A stretch of 64,000 nt of DNA, taken from contig CAVZHA010000005.1 in the NCBI GenBank assembly GCA_963774945.1, forward strand, positions 62,001-126,000, read 5' to 3'. Below, piece after piece: positions 27,336 through 36,115 of this stretch; positions within the stretch are counted from its first letter, which is position 1; every line of letters starts with the position of its first letter. This DNA is from Trebonia sp963774945. GTDB lineage: Bacteria; Actinomycetota; Actinomycetes; Streptosporangiales; Streptosporangiaceae. Made by a program: the position numbers and the translations under genes. Below the pieces are notes generated by a model. That model was not told the DNA's origin. It saw nothing but the letters and a program-made list of their open reading frames with translations, and made no database searches.

Positions 27336-27710
27336 TCATCTCGCCGGCCGCCGCACCTCCACGCCGTGCAGAAGTCCCTCGATGAAAACGGCGAGCTTCC
27401 TCGGCCGCCAGACGACGAAGTACTCCACGTCGCCGGAATCCATGCGCACCCTCAGCCTTCGGCGCAACGATCCGATACCCGGGCCGGTGCCGCGCGGCGC
27501 CACCTCGGCCGCCGCGACGTTCCGCAGGTCAAATTCGGCCCGGCATGCTCCGTTGGACTGGCTGCCCGCCATCGGAATGAACACCAGCCGTTCGTTCGTC
27601 ATGAATAGGCGCCCGCCGTACCCCTGTCCCTGACCTCCTTGGACATGGTTGGCGAAGAACCGGCCCGCCTCGTATTCGCCGGGCCGAAGCGTAAGCTCGC
27701 GATTGGCCAT
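27336..27710 (-). CDS. GRAM/PH-like domain protein
   Basis: 124 aa. The pattern GYGGRLFMTNERLVFIPM, then FDLRNVAAAEVAPRG and LRVRMDSGDVEYFVVWRPRKLAVFIE, is that of bacterial GRAM or PH-like small proteins in which the TNERLVF strand is typical. No signal peptide or membrane segment. Upstream of the DNA ligase and possibly co-transcribed. Role unknown; membrane-lipid or protein binding is a family-level guess. Confidence 0.65.
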   Translation of the reverse strand: MANRELTLRPGEYEAGRFFANHVQGGQGQGYGGRLFMTNERLVFIPMAGSQSNGACRAEFDLRNVAAAEVAPRGTGPGIGSLRRRLRVRMDSGDVEYFVVWRPRKLAVFIEGLLHGVEVRRPAR

Positions 27711-27736
27711 TCAGCGGTCGGTCGGGCGGAAAGCGA

Positions 27737-28819
27737 TCACCCCTGGGCGACGTCCGCCTTCGAGCGACGGAAGCGCCGCCTGGTATTGCCTTCCGGCCAT
27801 AGGTAGTAGCCGGTAGGGAGCAGGCGGAGGTTGACCTTGTCGTCCAGCGTGCCCCAGAGGCCGCGCCGGAAGAAAATCGCGATCACGATCGCGACCAGCC
27901 CGAGGATGATCAGGTACCAGGCGTTATATGACTCCAGCGTCTGCTGGAGAATGATGAAGACGGCCGTTCCGATGATCGGCCCCTCGATCGTGCCGATGCC
28001 GCCGATGATCACCGCGAACGCCATCTCGGCCGTCCACTGCACGCTGAACACGCCGCCCGAGGTGCCCGGGACCACCTGGAGCTGCTGGATCGCGAGCACG
28101 CCGCCCGCCGCGCCGCAGCCGGCCGCGGCGACGACGAAGACCAGCAGCCGCGCCCTCCCGACCCGCACGCCGGAGGACCGCGCGGCCCGCTCGTCGTCGC
28201 GGATCGCGGTCAGCGTCAGCCCGACCCGCGACCGGAGCAGGAAGTACACGCCGCCGATGGCGAGCACCGCGACGATCAGCGCCGCCCAGTAGGTGTAGGC
28301 GGCCAGCACCGCCGGGTCCATCCCCGTCAGCCCCGGCAGCGGCTCGCCTGTCCCGCCGCCGATGGACTGAATCTGCTCGATGACCAGCATGATCGCCGCC
28401 GCCAGGACCCAGGTGGCGATCGCGAAGTAGCCGGTCCGCAGCCGCGACACCAGCCACCACAGCGGCAGCGCGCAGACCGCCGCCCCGATCGCCGCGATCG
28501 GCAGCCCGAGCCACGGCGTGACCCCGTGCATCGCCGGGATCAGCACGAAGTACGCGCCGAGCCCGAAGAACGTCTGCTGCCCGACCGAGACCAGCCCGGC
28601 GTACCCGGCCAGCAGGTTCCACATCGAGGCGAGCGTGAGCACGATCAGCGCCTGCACCATGATGCCGGTGGTGCCCGGGCCTATGTAGTAAGGGGTCAGG
28701 AACAGCACGACGACCACGACGATCGCGCCGATCCCGCTCCACGCCACGTTCCTGCGCGACCGGGTGACTCTCAATGCATTTTCTCCCGAACGGACCCGTG
28801 TCTTCGCCATCTCGGTCAT
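27737..28819 (-). CDS. Branched-chain amino acid-type ABC permease (LivM-like)
   Basis: 360 aa from ATG at 28819, which overlaps the livH-like stop (ATGA). The open frame extends upstream but only as shadow. About 9-10 membrane segments. Family motifs: LAGYAGLVSVGQQTFFGLGAY, RDDERAARSSGVRVGRARLL (EAA-like loop contacting the ATPase) and IIGGIGTIEGPIIGTAVF. Arg/Lys-rich C-terminus. Second permease of the five-gene transporter. Confidence 0.92.
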   Translation of the reverse strand: MTEMAKTRVRSGENALRVTRSRRNVAWSGIGAIVVVVVLFLTPYYIGPGTTGIMVQALIVLTLASMWNLLAGYAGLVSVGQQTFFGLGAYFVLIPAMHGVTPWLGLPIAAIGAAVCALPLWWLVSRLRTGYFAIATWVLAAAIMLVIEQIQSIGGGTGEPLPGLTGMDPAVLAAYTYWAALIVAVLAIGGVYFLLRSRVGLTLTAIRDDERAARSSGVRVGRARLLVFVVAAAGCGAAGGVLAIQQLQVVPGTSGGVFSVQWTAEMAFAVIIGGIGTIEGPIIGTAVFIILQQTLESYNAWYLIILGLVAIVIAIFFRRGLWGTLDDKVNLRLLPTGYYLWPEGNTRRRFRRSKADVAQG

Positions 28820-29691
28820 GACTGAGTCCTCCGGCCGGTAAGCCCCTGCGGCCACACCACGAGCACCAGCAGGAAGATGACGTACCCGCCGAGCTGCTCG
28901 TACCCGATGTTGATCTGCGCGCCGACCTGCTGGGCGACGCCGAGGACGATGCCGCCGAGCAGCGTGCCCCACAGCGAGCCGAGCCCGCCGATCACCACCG
29001 CCGCGAACGCGAACAGCAGGATCGTGTCGGTCCCGGTGGTCGGGTTGATGGTGGTGGTCAGGCCGTAGGACATCCCGGCCAGCGCCACCGTGCCGAACGC
29101 GATCGCGGCGGCGATGCCGAACACGTGCCGGTAGTCCGCGCCCGACAGCTGCGCGGCCTCCCGGTCGTCGGCCACGGCGCGGATCAGCCGACCGTACTTG
29201 GAGCCGGACAGGAAGTACTGCAGGGCCAGCAGCACCGCGACCGCGAGGATGAAGATGTAGACGTCGAGCCAGGCGATCGTGATCTCCGAGCCGATCGAGA
29301 ACGAGGCGGTGGTGAAGCTGTCGCCGACCGCCAGGCCCCGGCTGTCGGAGGTGAAGAACTGCAGCAGGCCGTTCTCGATGACGATCGACAGGCCGAACGT
29401 GACGATCAGCGTGGTCAGCTCGCCCCGGCTGAGCGCGGCCTGGATGACGGACCGCTGCAGCACGTAGCCGAGCACCGCCATCGCCAGCACGACTACCGGC
29501 ACCGACCATAGGAACGGCAGGTGGATGGCCGCGACCACCCCGACGCCGACGTACCCCGCGACGGTCGCGAGGTCGCCGTGGGCCAGGTTGACCACCTTCA
29601 TCACGCCGAACAGCAGCGAGAGCCCGCACGCGAACAGCGCGTACAGGCCGCCGGTCAAGATGCCCTGGATGATGGCGTTAACCCAGGCCAT
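28816..29691 (-). CDS. Branched-chain amino acid-type ABC permease (LivH-like)
   Basis: 291 aa, about 8 membrane segments. It starts WVNAIIQGILTGGLYALFACGLSLLFGVMKVVNLAHGD, a LivH signature shortened here only in residue detail. The cytoplasmic loop RAVADDREAAQLSGAD and VVIGGLGSLWGTLLGGIVLG are present. The start overlaps the stop of the upstream ATPase by one base (TAATG) and its stop overlaps the next permease, indicating tight coupling. Confidence 0.93.
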   Translation of the reverse strand: MAWVNAIIQGILTGGLYALFACGLSLLFGVMKVVNLAHGDLATVAGYVGVGVVAAIHLPFLWSVPVVVLAMAVLGYVLQRSVIQAALSRGELTTLIVTFGLSIVIENGLLQFFTSDSRGLAVGDSFTTASFSIGSEITIAWLDVYIFILAVAVLLALQYFLSGSKYGRLIRAVADDREAAQLSGADYRHVFGIAAAIAFGTVALAGMSYGLTTTINPTTGTDTILLFAFAAVVIGGLGSLWGTLLGGIVLGVAQQVGAQINIGYEQLGGYVIFLLVLVVWPQGLTGRRTQS

Positions 29692-30443
29692 TAGGGGTTG
29701 CTCCCATCGGTGACTCCGAAGTAGGCCGCCTCGACCTGGTCGCGGGTGACCTCGGCCGGGGTGCCTTCAAGCGTGGTGTGCCCCTCGAGCATGCACTGGA
29801 GGTGGGTGGCGACGCGCAGTGCCTGGCTGACGTCCTGCTCGACCAGCAGCACGGTGACGCCGGACTCCAGGACCTGCGGCAGCATGGCGTAGATCCGCTG
29901 CACGATCACCGGCGCGAGGCCGAGCGAGAGCTCGTCGAGCAGCAGCACCTGCGGGTTGGCGACCAGCGCGCGGCCGATCGCGACCGACTGCTGCTCGCCG
30001 CCGGACATCTGCGCGGTCTTCTGACCGCGCCGGTCCTTCATCCACGGGAACAGCTCGAAGACCCGCTCGATGGTCCACGGGCCCTTCCGTGCGTAGGTGG
30101 CGCCGACCTTGAGGTTCTCCTCCAGGGTGAGGGACGGGAACAGCCGCCTGCCCTCCGGGACCATCCCGATCCCGGCGGTGGCGCGCTTCTCCGGGCGGAC
30201 CCTGGTGATGTCCCTGCCCTCGTAGCTGACCGTGCCCTCGGTCGGGCGGTGCAGCCCGGCGATCGTGCGCAGCAGCGTCGACTTGCCTGCCCCGTTGGCG
30301 CCGATGATCGCGTACACCTCGCCCGGGTACACCGCCAGGGAGATGCCCGACAGCGCCTTGAGCTGCCCGTGGTGGACGACGAGCCCACGGACCTCGAGCA
30401 GTGGCGCCGAATCGCGAAGGCCGGGACCGTTCGACTCACTCAC
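29691..30443 (-). CDS. ABC transporter ATPase (LivF-like)
   Basis: 250 aa. Walker A GANGAGKSTLLRTIAG, LivF-type GMVPEGRRLFPSLTLEENL, signature MSGGEQQSVAIGRAL, Walker B LLLDELSLGLAP, switch His replaced by Gln/Glu-Gln (LLVEQDVSQAL) as usual for LivF. Overlaps the LivG-like gene by 8 nt. Confidence 0.93.
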   Translation of the reverse strand: MSESNGPGLRDSAPLLEVRGLVVHHGQLKALSGISLAVYPGEVYAIIGANGAGKSTLLRTIAGLHRPTEGTVSYEGRDITRVRPEKRATAGIGMVPEGRRLFPSLTLEENLKVGATYARKGPWTIERVFELFPWMKDRRGQKTAQMSGGEQQSVAIGRALVANPQVLLLDELSLGLAPVIVQRIYAMLPQVLESGVTVLLVEQDVSQALRVATHLQCMLEGHTTLEGTPAEVTRDQVEAAYFGVTDGSNP

Positions 30444-31191
30444 GGGTTTGACCTTCCTCGTCCAGTGCCAGGTCGGGGTCGGCGCCGAAGTAGATCTCGC
30501 GTACCCGGGGGTTCGCGAGCACCTCGGCCGGGGTGCCGTCGCCGATGAACTCCCCGCCGTACAGGCATGTCATCCGGGCGACGAGCGAGGTCAGGGCGCG
30601 GACCACGTGCTCGATCCAGATCACCGCGGTGCCGTCGGCGTTGACCGCGCGGACGATCTCGACCAGCACGGTGACCTCGGGGTCGGTCAGACCGCCGGCC
30701 ACCTCGTCGAGCAGCAGCAGGGACGGCCCGGTCGCGAGCGCGCGGGCGATCTCCAGCCGCTTGCGGGCGAGCAGCCCGAGCCGGCCGGCCGGGGTGTTGG
30801 CCTCGGCCGCGATCCCGGTCCGCTCGAGCGCGCCCGCGGCGGCTGCGTAGGCGGCCCGCCGGCGCAGGCCGCCGCCCTGCTGGGCGGCCACGAGCACGTT
30901 CTCGAACACGGTCATGTCCGTGAACGGGCGGGGGACCTGGTAGGTCCGCCCGACGCCGAGGCGGGCGCGGGCGGCCGAGTCGAGCCGGGTGATGTTGCGC
31001 CCGGCGAAGTTCACCTGGCCGGCGCCAGGGGTCAGGTCGCCCGAGATGAGGCCGAACAGGCTGGTCTTGCCAGCGCCGTTCGGCCCCACGATCCCGACCG
31101 TCTCCCCGGCGTCAACCGTGAAGGACAGATCTTCCGCGATGACGACGCGGCCGAACCGCTTCGTCACGTGGTCGAGTTCAAGCAGTGCCAT
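30436..31191 (-). CDS. ABC transporter ATPase (LivG-like)
   Basis: 251 aa. Walker A GPNGAGKTSLFGLISGD, GVGRTYQVPRPFTDMTVFENV (LivG-type Q-loop region), and LLDEVAGGLTDPEVTVLVEI as Walker B. The signature loop reads GLLARKRLEIARAL rather than LSGGQ; LivG homologues often have LPYGxQRRLEIARAL, so this ABC signature is degenerate (no LSGG) and worth noting. IEHVVRALTSL carries the switch His. Four nt separate it from the upstream binding-protein gene. Confidence 0.9.
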   Translation of the reverse strand: MALLELDHVTKRFGRVVIAEDLSFTVDAGETVGIVGPNGAGKTSLFGLISGDLTPGAGQVNFAGRNITRLDSAARARLGVGRTYQVPRPFTDMTVFENVLVAAQQGGGLRRRAAYAAAAGALERTGIAAEANTPAGRLGLLARKRLEIARALATGPSLLLLDEVAGGLTDPEVTVLVEIVRAVNADGTAVIWIEHVVRALTSLVARMTCLYGGEFIGDGTPAEVLANPRVREIYFGADPDLALDEEGQTRE

Positions 31192-31194
31192 GGC

Positions 31195-32619
31195 TCACTT
31201 AAAGGTCGGCAGCAGGTCGCCGGTGATCTTCGCGTCCGGCTGCAGGGAGTTGTCGACGACCATGGCTTCGAGCGGGTACTTGGTGCCCTTCTGCCACTGG
31301 ATGCCGACCGGCGGGGTGATCGCGACGCCGGGGGCGGGGTTCGTCTTCACGTTGGTCGACGTGTAGTTGAGCGGACCGGCCACCGCCTGGGGGAGGTTGA
31401 CCTTGAACAGCGCCGCCGCCACTTCTTCGTGGTCGTGCGGGTTGTTCACCGAGGTGAGCGCCTGGTACGCGATCTCGAAGAGGCTGTAGTTGCTGATGTT
31501 CGCGTTCGGCTGGCCGAGGCCGTCCGACGTGTACAGGTCCGCCAGCTGCTGGCAGGTCTGCCCGGTGAAGGAGGACGTCCACGGCAGCGACGGCACCCAC
31601 CAGCTGTCGGTGGCGATGTTGTACACCTCCGAGCCCATCGCGTAGGCGTCGGTCGGGAACAGCAGCACCTTGGCGACGGTGGCGAGCTTCGGCTTGAAGC
31701 CCTGCTGGAGGGACTGCTTCCACATGGTGGCGAAGTCCGGCGGCAGCGGCACGTTGGTGAAGAAGTCGGCCCCCGAGTGCTTGAAGGCCGAGATCATCGA
31801 CGTGTAGTTGGTCAGCCCGTCGGCGTACGGCGTCGACAGGTCGATCGTGTAGCCCGCGCCCTTGGCGATCGGCGGGAACACGGCCCGGAACGCGTTGCCG
31901 TCGGCGTCGTTCGGGAACGCGGCCGCGACGATGTGGTTGTTGCCGTACTTGGCGCCGATCCGGTTCCACATCGGGATGAAGCACTCGACCAGGTGCTCGG
32001 CGCCCAGGAAGTACATGATCGTGGACTTGGGCTTGAACGTCTGGTGGCCCGGCGCGGGGTTGCCGCCGAGGTTGCCGTACCAGGACTCCCACGGGATGTT
32101 GGAGCAGACGAGCGGGGTGCCGAGGGTCTCGGCCTGGCTCGCGACCGCGTTCACCGTCTCCGGCGTGGAGGACGCGAACAGCAGGTCCACGTTGTCGTTC
32201 TGGATCGCCTGGCGGGCCAGCGTGCCGGCCATGGTGACGCTCGACTGGCTGTCGTACGACTTGATGTTGACCTTGTAGGTCGAGCCGCCGATCTTGAAGC
32301 CGTTCTTGTACTGCGAGGTCGCCATGACCTGCTTGGTGACCCAGTCGTCGGGGAAGCCGAAACCGGAGAGGGAACCGGTGACCGGGTGGATCCAGCCGAT
32401 CGTGATTTCCTTGCTGGTGGTGGCGCCAGAGGTGCTGCCTGCACTCGCGCTGGTGCTGCTGGCGGCGCCCTTAATGCCCGAGCTGCAGGCCTCGAGGAAG
32501 CTGCCGCCGCCCACGACGGCCGCACCAACGCCGGCCGCGCGGAACAGGCTACGCCGGGAAAATCCGCCGGCGGACGACTGGCTGCCGGCGGGGTCCGGCT
32601 TTGCAGTCTGGTCAGTCAT
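31195..32619 (-). CDS. Substrate-binding lipoprotein of the ABC transporter (Tat-type signal)
   Basis: 474 aa from ATG at 32619, chosen because AAAGGAGAGATCC precedes it. The N-terminus has twin arginines FSRRSLFRAAGV, a hydrophobic stretch, and a lipobox LEACSSG, so it is exported folded by Tat and lipid-anchored. A Ser/Thr/Ala-rich linker follows, then a Peripla_BP_6 fold (EITIGWIHPVTGSLSGFG, VDLLFASSTPETVNAV). First gene of the operon binding protein-LivG-LivF-LivH-LivM. Ligand not predictable; amino acids, amides or urea are carried by relatives. Confidence 0.9.
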   Translation of the reverse strand: MTDQTAKPDPAGSQSSAGGFSRRSLFRAAGVGAAVVGGGSFLEACSSGIKGAASSTSASAGSTSGATTSKEITIGWIHPVTGSLSGFGFPDDWVTKQVMATSQYKNGFKIGGSTYKVNIKSYDSQSSVTMAGTLARQAIQNDNVDLLFASSTPETVNAVASQAETLGTPLVCSNIPWESWYGNLGGNPAPGHQTFKPKSTIMYFLGAEHLVECFIPMWNRIGAKYGNNHIVAAAFPNDADGNAFRAVFPPIAKGAGYTIDLSTPYADGLTNYTSMISAFKHSGADFFTNVPLPPDFATMWKQSLQQGFKPKLATVAKVLLFPTDAYAMGSEVYNIATDSWWVPSLPWTSSFTGQTCQQLADLYTSDGLGQPNANISNYSLFEIAYQALTSVNNPHDHEEVAAALFKVNLPQAVAGPLNYTSTNVKTNPAPGVAITPPVGIQWQKGTKYPLEAMVVDNSLQPDAKITGDLLPTFK

Positions 32620-33158
32620 GGTTCTGGATCTCTCCTTTATAAGTGCGCATCCATGTCCAGGCACCTGACCACGCCGTTGGGGGACAGTGTCTAGTGACTT
32701 AGCGTTGCGAGACCCACGGCGGCCGCGTGCGCCACCGCGAGGACCCACCGAGGCTAACACCACACCCGTCCCATACGTGGGGAAAGGTGCCTGTATGTGG
32801 CTCTTGTAGTGCGAGGTTTCCACAGCTTTCGGCACGAGTCGCAGCAGGATGGCACAGCGCGTTATGCAACTGTTTCATGTATGGGAAAGCTCTGAATGTC
32901 TAAAGATGTGCGGCTGGCGCGGCTAGGCTGCGCCGGTTACTGTCGGTGACGATCGGGAGCGTGGCCGGCCGCTCGCGGTCCGCTGTCGGCGGGATTACCC
33001 CTAAGCCCTCGTCATCTGGCACAATGGGGTCTCGATGCTTGGCCGCGTGGCGCCCTCTCTCCGTCCGCCCGGTCCGGCGCCTTCGTTGGTCCGGCCGGCC
33101 ATTCCCCGCTGGCGGGTGCCCGACACACGTACCTAAATGCTGGGAGAAGAGCACAGCC
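32620..33158. other. Intergenic region between divergent ABC operon and rpsP operon
   Basis: 539 nt between the binding-protein start (minus) and rpsP (plus). No supported ORF. It should contain two divergent promoters. CACAAT at about 33017 is a candidate -10 for the rpsP transcript, but its -35 is weak. GCTGGGAGAAGAGC just before rpsP is the ribosome-binding region. Nothing else recognised. Confidence 0.5.
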
Positions 33159-33750
33159 GTGGCTGTCAAGATCAAGCTAAAGCGCCTGGGCAAGATCCGG
33201 GAACCGTTCTACCGGATCGTCGTCGCCGACGCGCGCACCAAGCGGGACGGTCGCGCGATCGAGGAGATCGGCAAGTACCACCCGAAGCTGGAGCCGTCGC
33301 TCATTCAGATCGACTCCGAGCGCGCGCAGTACTGGCTGTCGGTCGGCGCCCAGCCGACCGAGTCGGTCCAGCGCCTGCTGACCATCACCGGTGACTGGCA
33401 GAAGTTCAAGGGCCTGCCCGGTACCGAGGGCACGCTGCGGACCGCCGAGCCGAAGGCCGACAAGAAGGAGCGCTACGAGGAGCTCGTGAAGGAGTCCTTC
33501 GCGGCCAAGGAGGCCAAGGCGGCGGCCAAGCCCGCCCGGTCGTCCGCTCCGAAGCGGGACGCCAAGAAGGCCGAGGCCGCGCCGGCCGCCGCCGAGGCTC
33601 CGCGCCGAGGAGCGCCCGCCACTGAGGCCGCGCCGGCCGAGGTCGCGCCTGTTGCCGAGGCTGCGCCTGGCCAAGGCCGCCGAGGCCACGACCGCCGATA
33701 GCGCGGTCGCCGAGACTGCTGCGGCTGGCGACGGTGGCAGCGAGGCCTGA
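33159..33750 (+). CDS. rpsP: 30S ribosomal protein S16 (bS16) with acidic/Ala-rich tail, frameshifted near its end
   Basis: GTG at 33159 (VAVKIKLKRLGKIREPFYRI) with GGGAGAAGAGC upstream. The S16 core (to VQRLLTITGDWQKFKGLPG) is intact. The C-terminal extension is Lys/Ala/Glu-rich. As read, the frame ends at 33701 with a basic GQGRRGHDRR. If one extra base near 33670 is removed it continues as AKAAEATTADSAVAETAAAG to TGA at 33748-33750, which agrees with actinobacterial S16 tails. The next gene then begins one base later. Confidence 0.93.
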
Positions 33751-33751
33751 G

Positions 33752-33994
33752 GTGCTTGAGGAGTCCCTCGAGCACCTGATCCGGGGCATCGTGACGCACC
33801 CGGACGACGTTCGCGTGATGAGCAGGATGCTCCGCCGGGGCAACGTCCTTGAGGTTCGCGTGCACCCCGACGACCTGGGCAAGGTCATCGGCCGGGGCGG
33901 GCGCACCGCTCGGGCGCTGCGGACCGTGATCGGCTCCCTGGCCGGGAACCGGCACGTCCGCATCGACCTGCTCGAGACCGGCGAAGTTCGCTAG
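33752..33994 (+). CDS. khpA: KH-domain RNA-binding protein KhpA (YlqC family)
   Basis: 80 aa from GTG at 33752 (VLEESLEHLIRGIV), the family start; an upstream in-frame start at 33734 would lie in the S16 tail. The KH motif VIGRGGRTARALRTVIGS contains GxxG. Small RNA chaperone acting with KhpB in Gram-positives. Conserved position between rpsP and rimM. Confidence 0.92.
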   Translation: MLEESLEHLIRGIVTHPDDVRVMSRMLRRGNVLEVRVHPDDLGKVIGRGGRTARALRTVIGSLAGNRHVRIDLLETGEVR

Positions 33995-34000
33995 CGACCG

Positions 34001-34528
34001 ATGCAGGTCACCGTCGGCCGCATTGGCCGTCCGCACGGGGTTCGCGGCGACGTGGTGGTCGGTGTCCGTACCGATGAGCCGGAGCTGAGGTTCGCTCGCG
34101 GTTCGCGGCTGGACACCGACCCCGTTGGCGTCGGCCCGCTGACCGTGGCCGGCTTCCGCTGGCACTCGGGTGAGCTGCTCGTCCGGTTCGCGGAGATCAG
34201 CGACCGGACCGCTGCGGCCGAGCTCGGCGGCACCTGGCTGCTGGTCGACTCGGCCGCGCTGGCCGCCCTGGACGACCCCGACGAGTTCCGCGACGGCGAC
34301 CTCGTCGGCCTCAGCGTGCGCACGGTCGACGGCACCGTCGTGGGAACCGTCGACCGACGTGCTCCACCACGGCCAGGACATCCTCGTCGTCGACCCAGTC
34401 GCGCGCGGGCGCGCGAGCAGATCCTGATCCCGTTCGTCAAGGCGATCGTCCCCGAGGTGGACATCGCCGGCGGCGTCCTCGTCATCGATCCGCCCGAGGG
34501 CCTGCTCAACCTCCAAGACGCCACCTGA
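34001..34528 (+). CDS. rimM: 16S rRNA processing protein RimM, with a compensated double frameshift
   Basis: 30S maturation factor. ATG at 34001: QVTVGRIGRPHGVRGDVVV. The N-terminal barrel is intact to GTVVGTV. An extra G near 34352 then shifts the frame, so TDVLHHGQDILVVDPVARGR, typical of RimM, is read one frame over. A second indel near 34415 restores the original frame for QILIPFVKAIVPEVDIAGGV. The uninterrupted ORF therefore hides about 20 wrong residues. Both indels look like sequence errors. Confidence 0.9.
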   Translation: MQVTVGRIGRPHGVRGDVVVGVRTDEPELRFARGSRLDTDPVGVGPLTVAGFRWHSGELLVRFAEISDRTAAAELGGTWLLVDSAALAALDDPDEFRDGDLVGLSVRTVDGTVVGTVDRRAPPRPGHPRRRPSRARAREQILIPFVKAIVPEVDIAGGVLVIDPPEGLLNLQDAT

Positions 34529-34649
34529 TACACCTGAAACCGGCGTTCCGGCGCCATGATCACGAAGACTTTCATCCTGGCGAAGGATTTCGATCGTATA
34601 GGTGCATAAATCCTTCGTGATCACGCTCCGCCTCCCGGGAGGAGTCACG

Positions 34650-35618
34650 ATGCGCATCGACATTGTCACGATCTTTCCTGACTACTTCGGGCCGATCGAC
34701 TCCGGCGGCCAGGTCGGGGCGTCCGGCCCGCTCGGCGTTTCGCTGATCGGCAAGGCCGGCGCGCGCGGCGACATCGACTTCCGCGTCCACGACCTGCGGC
34801 GCTGGACCACCGACGTGCATCACGCGGTCGACGACTCGCCCTTCGGCGGCGGCCCCGGCATGGTCATGAAGCCCGACGTCTGGGGCGCGGCCCTCGACGA
34901 CGTCCTCGCCGAGGCGGCCGCCGCCGGGCGGCCACCACCGAAGCCGGGGCGGCCACCACCGAAGCCGGGCGGCCACCACGGAGCAGAGGCGGCCCACGGA
35001 AGCGGCGGACCCGCCGCAGCCCGGCGTGGCCGCGCCGCCGACCGCCGCCGCGCCGCCCGGCGCGGCTGGTGGTGCCCGCGCCCAGCGGGGTGCCGTTCAC
35101 CCAGGAGCTGGCGGCGGCCTACGCGGCCGAGCGCCACCTGGTGTTCGCGTGCGGGCGGTACGAGGGGATCGACTCGCGGGTGGTGGCCGACGCCAGGACG
35201 CGGATGGTCGTGGACGAGGTCAGCATCGGCGACTACGTGCTGGCCGGGGGAGAGGCGGCGGTCGCCGTGATCGTGGAGGCGGTGTGCCGCCTGCTGCCCG
35301 GGGTGCTCGGGAACGAGCAGTCGGCCGCCGACGACTCGTTCGGCGGGGCCGGGGGCGCGATGAGCGGTCTGCTCGAGGGGCCGGTCTACACCCGGCCGCG
35401 CTCCTGGCGCGGCCTCGAGGTGCCTGACGTGCTACTGTCTGGTCATCACAAGGCCATTGCCCGCTGGCAGCGGGATGAGGCGCTCCGCCGCACCGCCGCC
35501 AACCGGCCGGACCTGATCCGCCGCCTGGCGGCCAGCGGGCGACGGCCTCGACAAGCGGGACCGGCAGGTGATCGCCGAGGCCGGTTTTCCGGTTGACGGC
35601 GAAAGTATGGCACACTGA
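34650..35618 (+). CDS. trmD: tRNA (guanine37-N1)-methyltransferase TrmD, with two frame changes
   Basis: SPOUT methyltransferase modifying G37 of tRNAs. ATG at 34650 after GGGAGGAGTCACG: RIDIVTIFPDYFGPI. DDSPFGGGPGMVMKP is the N-terminal signature. The knot region VFACGRYEGIDSRV, then EVSIGDYVLAGGE, is in another frame. The first shift coincides with a tandem repeat (34930-34980) whose second unit is one base short. An extra G near 35538 restores the end as GDGLDKRDRQVIAEAGF to TGA at 35616-35618. The segment between the two conserved blocks is a basic/Pro-rich insertion of about 60 aa absent from usual TrmD. Confidence 0.92.
34930..34980 (+). repeat. Tandem GGCCACCACCGAAGCCGGGGC repeat in trmD, units of 21 and 20 nt
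   Basis: Copies begin at 34930 and 34951, with a partial third at 34971. The first unit is 21 nt (seven codons, Pro-Pro-Pro-Lys-Pro-Gly-Arg). The second lacks one G of a G run (20 nt). That -1 is exactly the shift required to reach the frame of the conserved TrmD knot downstream. Confidence 0.85.
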
Positions 35619-35660
35619 GGAGCACTGCCCTTTCGGGCCTTGACTCTGCCGGGGTGCTCC
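35619..35660 (+). promoter_or_regulatory. Structured leader upstream of rplS
   Basis: Directly after the trmD stop: GGAGCAC (35619-35625) pairs with GTGCTCC (35654-35660). The enclosed GCCC (35627-35630) pairs with GGGC (35635-35638). It lies about 70-115 nt before rplS. A ribosomal-protein leader is plausible by position; an intercistronic hairpin is the alternative. Confidence 0.4.
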
Positions 35661-35732
35661 CTGGCTAAACGCAGGCTTACACCCGGATGCGCGCTGCCGC
35701 GCATTTCCGACCAGGACTGAGGAAGATCCATC

Positions 35733-36092
35733 ATGCACACCGCGATCGCCGAGCTTGAGCAGGCCCAGCTCCGGGACGACATCCCGGCCTTCAACCCCGG
35801 TGACACTCTCAAGGTGCACGTCAAGGTGACGGAAGGCAACCGCTCCCGCATCCAGGTCTTCCAGGGTGTCGTCATCCGCCGCCAGGGCGGTGGCCTGCGC
35901 GAGACCTTCACCGTGCGCAAGGTGAGCTACGGCGTTGGCGTCGAGCGGACCTTCCCGGTGCACAGCCCGTCGATCGACAAGATCGAGGCCGTCACCCGCG
36001 GCCGCGTCCGCCGGGCCAAGCTCTACTACCTCCGCGACCTGCGCGGCAAGGCCGCCAGGATCAAGGAGCGGCGGGAGACCGTCGCTAGCTGA
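35733..36092 (+). CDS. rplS: 50S ribosomal protein L19 (bL19)
   Basis: 119 aa, ATG after GAGGAAG. Core motifs DTLKVHVKVTEGNRSRIQVF, GVVIRRQGGGLRETFTVRKV and GVGVERTFPVHSPSIDKIEA are complete. Intact, in its usual place after trmD and before signal peptidase genes. Confidence 0.97.
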   Translation: MHTAIAELEQAQLRDDIPAFNPGDTLKVHVKVTEGNRSRIQVFQGVVIRRQGGGLRETFTVRKVSYGVGVERTFPVHSPSIDKIEAVTRGRVRRAKLYYLRDLRGKAARIKERRETVAS

Positions 36093-36115
36093 TTGCGGCT
36101 GACGGCTGATTCCGG

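Noticed and set aside
30232..32694. 820-codon plus-strand open frame
   Set aside because: Antisense to the ABC transporter genes; composition typical of GC-rich shadow frames (His/Val/Arg/Gly-rich).
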